A DNA stretch of 64,000 nucleotides. Source: Synechococcus sp. CBW1107. Lineage in GTDB: Bacteria > Cyanobacteriota > Cyanobacteriia > PCC-6307 > Cyanobiaceae. The stretch is taken from positions 434,001 to 498,000 of the forward strand of contig NZ_CP064908.1 of assembly GCF_015841355.1 (NCBI RefSeq). Reading direction: 5' to 3'. Within the stretch, counting starts at the first letter, position 1. Each line of letters begins with the position of its first letter. This document shows, in pieces, positions 61,304-64,000 of this stretch. The notes beneath the pieces are model-generated. The model ran no database searches and was not told where the DNA came from. It saw nothing but the letters and a program-made list of their open reading frames with translations. Both the position numbers and the translations under genes were made by a program.

Positions 61304-62062
61304 TCAGAGCGTGATGGGGCCGCCTGGACTGCGCAGGACGCAGTGGGGCTGACTCCAGTCGTAGTGATCCCAGACGGAGGCCGGGAGCTTGAAGTCGGAG
61401 CCGGGGAAGGCACTCAGTCGAACGCCGGTGGGCCGGGCGGAACAATAGGGGCGGCTGCCTGGCCGCTCCAGATACTGCTGGTGGTGGGTTTCGGCGAAGT
61501 AGAAGGGCTTGCCGGAGAGCAGATCGGTGGTGATCGCCGGGAAACCGGCGGCGGCGAGCTGCTGCTGGTAGTGGTCACGGCTGGCAGCGGCCAACTCGGC
61601 CTGGGCCTCCGTTGTGGTCACGATCGCCGAGCGGTACTGGCTGCCGCGATCGTTGCCCTGGGCCATGCCCTGAGTTGGATCGTGGCACTCCCAGAACAGC
61701 TTGAGCAGGTCGGAGAAGCCCACCCGGCTGGTGTCCCACACCACCCGGACCGCCTCGGTGTGGCCGGTGCGGCCGGAGCACACCTCCTCGTAGGTGGGAT
61801 TGGGGGTGTGGCCGCCGCAGTAGCCCACGGCTGTGGTGATCACACCCGGCAGGCGCCAGAACCCTTTCTCGGCCCCCCAGAAACAGCCGCACCCGAAGAA
61901 GGCTTCCTCCTGGCCAGGCTGGAGAGGCGCCTGGAGAGGGGTGCCGAGCACCACATGGGTGCTGGCCGTGGCCATCGGTGTGTCGCGTCCCGGCAGGGCC
62001 TCCTCGGCAGACACGATCCTGCCCTTGGCCGCACCGGGGGCCTGGTTGAAGAGTCCGAACAC
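61304..62062 (-). CDS. msrA: Peptide methionine sulfoxide reductase A
   Basis: A 252-residue MsrA with the active site FGCGCFWGAEKGFW: Cys60 is the catalytic residue. A second Cys (Cys58) sits two residues before it where most family members have Ala. Other blocks are GYCGGHTPNPTYEEVCSGRTGHTEAV (given only by its ends here), FWECHDPTQGMAQGNDRGSQYRS and HHQQYL. It reduces methionine-S-sulfoxide in oxidised proteins, with recycling Cys near the C-terminus (SRPYCSAR; QPHCVLR). The N-terminal 50 residues are family-variable, and a start at 61975 (MATAST) is possible. Confidence 0.92.
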   Translation of the reverse strand: MFGLFNQAPGAAKGRIVSAEEALPGRDTPMATASTHVVLGTPLQAPLQPGQEEAFFGCGCFWGAEKGFWRLPGVITTAVGYCGGHTPNPTYEEVCSGRTGHTEAVRVVWDTSRVGFSDLLKLFWECHDPTQGMAQGNDRGSQYRSAIVTTTEAQAELAAASRDHYQQQLAAAGFPAITTDLLSGKPFYFAETHHQQYLERPGSRPYCSARPTGVRLSAFPGSDFKLPASVWDHYDWSQPHCVLRSPGGPITL

Positions 62063-62086
62063 GACAGGATTGCTGAGGCCTCGAGC

Positions 62087-62350
62087 CTAGGCAACGCGAT
62101 CCGGGGCCGGAGCGGGATCCAGGGCGATGTGGTTCAGCAGGGTGGTGGTGAACGCGAAGAGCAGGAACGGCAGCGAGAGCACCAGGATCACCCCCACGCC
62201 AACCAGGGCGAAGATCGGCTTGCTGGAGCCCATCAGCGCCAGCCCCGCCGCCAGGCTCACGAAGATCACGAGCATCCAGACCAGAACCTGGCCGTAGATG
62301 TCGCCGAAGGTGAGGGTGCAGCGCAGGTTGTAGCCCTTGGGGTTCTCCAT
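62087..62350 (-). CDS. Small two-helix membrane protein, conserved hypothetical
   Basis: An 87-residue protein: MENPKGYNLRCTLTFGDIYG, then two membrane helices (VLVWMLVIFVSLAAGLALMG; VGVGVILVLSLPFLLFAFTT), and a short hydrophilic tail. It looks like a small cyanobacterial hypothetical family. ATG 62350 is chosen. It lies 24 bases before msrA on the same strand. A 6-base-pair hairpin (62376-62395) stands between it and the ABC gene upstream. Confidence 0.65.
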   Translation of the reverse strand: MENPKGYNLRCTLTFGDIYGQVLVWMLVIFVSLAAGLALMGSSKPIFALVGVGVILVLSLPFLLFAFTTTLLNHIALDPAPAPDRVA

Positions 62351-62423
62351 CGTCCTCGCGTGATCTGCCTCAGCTAAGCCCCTCCCCGCGGGCTTGTCTG
62401 TGCTGTTCAACAACTCGTGCGAT

Positions 62424-64000
62424 TCAGGCCACCTGCTGCAGCCTTTCCTCCGCCTGCTCCCGCTCCCAGAGGCGCCGGTAGGTGCCGGGGACGGCCAGCA
62501 GCTCCTGGTGATGGCCCTGCTGCACCAGACGACCATCCTCCATCACCAGCACCCTGTCGCAGGCGGCGGCGGCGGAGAGCTGGTGGCTGATCATCAGGAT
62601 CGTGCGCCCCTTCTCGGCGCGGATCGAATCCAGGATCTCAGCGGCCGTGTTGTTGTCGACGCTGGCCAGGGCGTCATCGAGCACCAGCAGGGGAGCTGAC
62701 ACCAGCAGCGCCCGCCCGAGGGCCGCCCGCTGGCGCTGGCCGCCGCTGAGGGTGATGCCCCGCTCCCCCACCAGGGTCTGGTAGCCATCGGGAAAACCGC
62801 GGATGTCGCCGGCCAGGCGGGCCTGCTGGGCGGCCGCCTCCACCCGGGCGTCGTCGGCCTCCGGGTCGCCGTAGCGCAGGTTGTCGGCCAGGGTGGCCGT
62901 GAACAGATAGCCCTCCTGGGGCACCAGGGCCACCTGACGGCGCAGGTCACCGAGGGAGAGGGCCGTGACATCGACCCCATCGAGGAACAACTGCCCCTCA
63001 GGCACCTCCACCATCCGCCCCAGGGCCCTGGCCAGGGTGGTCTTGCCACACCCCACCGGGCCCACCAGCGCCACCAGTTCCCCTTGCCGCAGCTGAAAGC
63101 TCACCTCGTGGAGGGCTTCCCGCTGGGCGCCGTCGTAGCGCACGCTCAGCCCACGGGCCTCCACAGCCCCGCGCCCGGCCCTGGCCGGGGCCTGGGGCAC
63201 GGGCGGTGACACCACCCTGGGCTGACGCGCCAGCAGCTCCTCCACCCGCTCCAGGCTCACCTGGCCGGTCTGGAAGGTGTTGAGGGTGAAGCCCAGCAGG
63301 GCGGTGGGGAACACCAGCCGCTCCACGAACAGAATCAGGGCCACCAGATTGCCGATGCTGAGCCGGCCGCTCTCGAGCTGGCCACTGCCCAGGGCCAGCA
63401 ACAGCAAGAGGCTGATCGAGGAAATCCCCTCGAGCAGGGGGAAGAGCGTGCTGCGGGTTCGTGCCAGGGAAAGCGCCGCATCGCGGTAGCGGCCGTTGCG
63501 GCTGGCGAAGGCCTCCTGCTCGTGGTCCTCCTGCCCGTAGATCTTGATGGCGCTGATGCCGGAGAGATCTTCCTGAATGAGATCGCTGAGGCTGCCGAGG
63601 GCCTCCTGCTGGCGCCTCTGCTGGCGCATCATCCGCCCACCGAACAGGCGCACCACCACCAGCATCACCGGGTAGAGCCCCACCGCCGCCAGGGTGAGGG
63701 CGGGGTCGATCGCCAGCATCGCCGGCAGGGTGAGGGCATAGGCCAGAGCGGTGTTGGAGAGGCTGAGCACGGCGAAGCCCAGCAGCCGGCGCACGTTCTC
63801 CACATCACTGGTGGCCCGGCTGATCACCTCACCGCTGCCGGTGGCCTGCACCCAGCCGGGCTCCTGGCGCAGCATGTGATCGAACAGGCGCTGGCGCAGG
63901 TTGGCCTCCACCTGCCGGCCGACGCCGAACACGAGCATGCGCGACAGCTGGCGGGCACCCGCCATCACCGTGGCGAGCAGCACGATCACCCCGGCATGTC
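62424..64000 (-). CDS. ABC exporter, fused permease-ATPase (5' end outside window)
   Basis: At least 521 residues of a half-transporter; the frame runs to the window edge, so the first membrane helices are missing. The visible part has the rest of the membrane domain and an ATPase with Walker A GPVGCGKTTLARAL, signature [16 protein letters not shown], Walker B LLVLDDALASVD and ISHQLSA. It resembles the MdlB/SmdB type of multidrug exporter. The substrate is unknown. It lies upstream of the small membrane protein gene on the same strand. Confidence 0.9.
   Translation of the reverse strand, partial: HAGVIVLLATVMAGARQLSRMLVFGVGRQVEANLRQRLFDHMLRQEPGWVQATGSGEVISRATSDVENVRRLLGFAVLSLSNTALAYALTLPAMLAIDPALTLAAVGLYPVMLVVVRLFGGRMMRQQRRQQEALGSLSDLIQEDLSGISAIKIYGQEDHEQEAFASRNGRYRDAALSLARTRSTLFPLLEGISSISLLLLLALGSGQLESGRLSIGNLVALILFVERLVFPTALLGFTLNTFQTGQVSLERVEELLARQPRVVSPPVPQAPARAGRGAVEARGLSVRYDGAQREALHEVSFQLRQGELVALVGPVGCGKTTLARALGRMVEVPEGQLFLDGVDVTALSLGDLRRQVALVPQEGYLFTATLADNLRYGDPEADDARVEAAAQQARLAGDIRGFPDGYQTLVGERGITLSGGQRQRAALGRALLVSAPLLVLDDALASVDNNTAAEILDSIRAEKGRTILMISHQLSAAAACDRVLVMEDGRLVQQGHHQELLAVPGTYRRLWEREQAEERLQQVA

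Noticed and set aside
1-64000. CRISPR array, prophage or conjugative element
   Set aside because: No regularly spaced repeats, cas genes, integrase, capsid or transfer genes were found. The only mobile trace is the transposase fragment at 58.7-58.9 kb.

Overview
The window is high-GC chromosomal DNA from a unicellular picocyanobacterium, most like the Cyanobium / Synechococcus cluster 5 group. Evidence for this: a carotenoid isomerase (crtH), Ycf54 of the chlorophyll cyclase, CyanoP/PsbP, a phycobilisome rod linker, a high-light-inducible protein, a type III glutamine synthetase (glnN), a recCBD operon and many short proteins of picocyanobacterial type. Gene density is high, with many 4-bp overlaps. 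Species assignment is inference.

Layout. 1-6.4 kb: end of crtH, an atypical OmpR-type response regulator, a bolA-grx pair, plsC, then pdxJ-ycf54. 6.5-16.6 kb: a metallophosphatase followed by overlapping recC-recB-recD. 16.6-25 kb: glnN, a mannose-6-phosphate-isomerase-like cupin, a DEAD-box RNA helicase with a long leader, a glycine-rich RRM protein with a strong terminator, and an ABC exporter. 25-30 kb: a ParB-like protein, an LCP-family protein, an FAD oxidoreductase, psbP, recR (no canonical start codon) and lipA. 30-35 kb: a membrane adenylate cyclase, a rod linker with repeats before it and hairpins after it, a small zinc-ribbon-like protein and a fatty acid desaturase. 35-43 kb: a HAD phosphatase, acsA, DUF805, DUF1350, prxQ, a DEDDh exonuclease and a Na/Pi cotransporter, ending in a decayed corA. 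43-46.2 kb: a Nif11 protein, a frameshifted PstS-like protein, a CHAD protein and tRNA-Pro(GGG). 46.2-51 kb: mostly minus-strand metabolic and hypothetical genes. 51-55 kb: a visibly more AT-rich accessory stretch with a SABATH-type carboxyl methyltransferase, exported proteins, an HLIP and a double cupin. 55.3-58.2 kb: a three-gene operon with a split, order-swapped dikinase of the PEP synthase / rifampin phosphotransferase architecture plus a stand-alone cyclic-nucleotide-binding protein. 58.2-59.25 kb: a terminator and a transposase remnant. 59.25-64 kb: ppk2, an SDR, msrA, a small membrane protein and a truncated ABC exporter.

Connections. Phosphate and polyphosphate functions recur (Na/Pi transporter, broken PstS, CHAD, PPK2). 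Cyclic nucleotide functions appear twice: the class III cyclase at 30.5 kb and the cNMP-binding protein at 57.8 kb. The best candidate for an undescribed system is the operon at 55.3-58.2 kb. There the ATP-grasp domain and the substrate-binding plus phosphohistidine domains of a dikinase are separate, translationally coupled proteins, followed at once by a cNMP sensor with no DNA-binding domain. The SABATH methyltransferase is the second candidate. Family calls rest on motifs read by eye, not on database searches.
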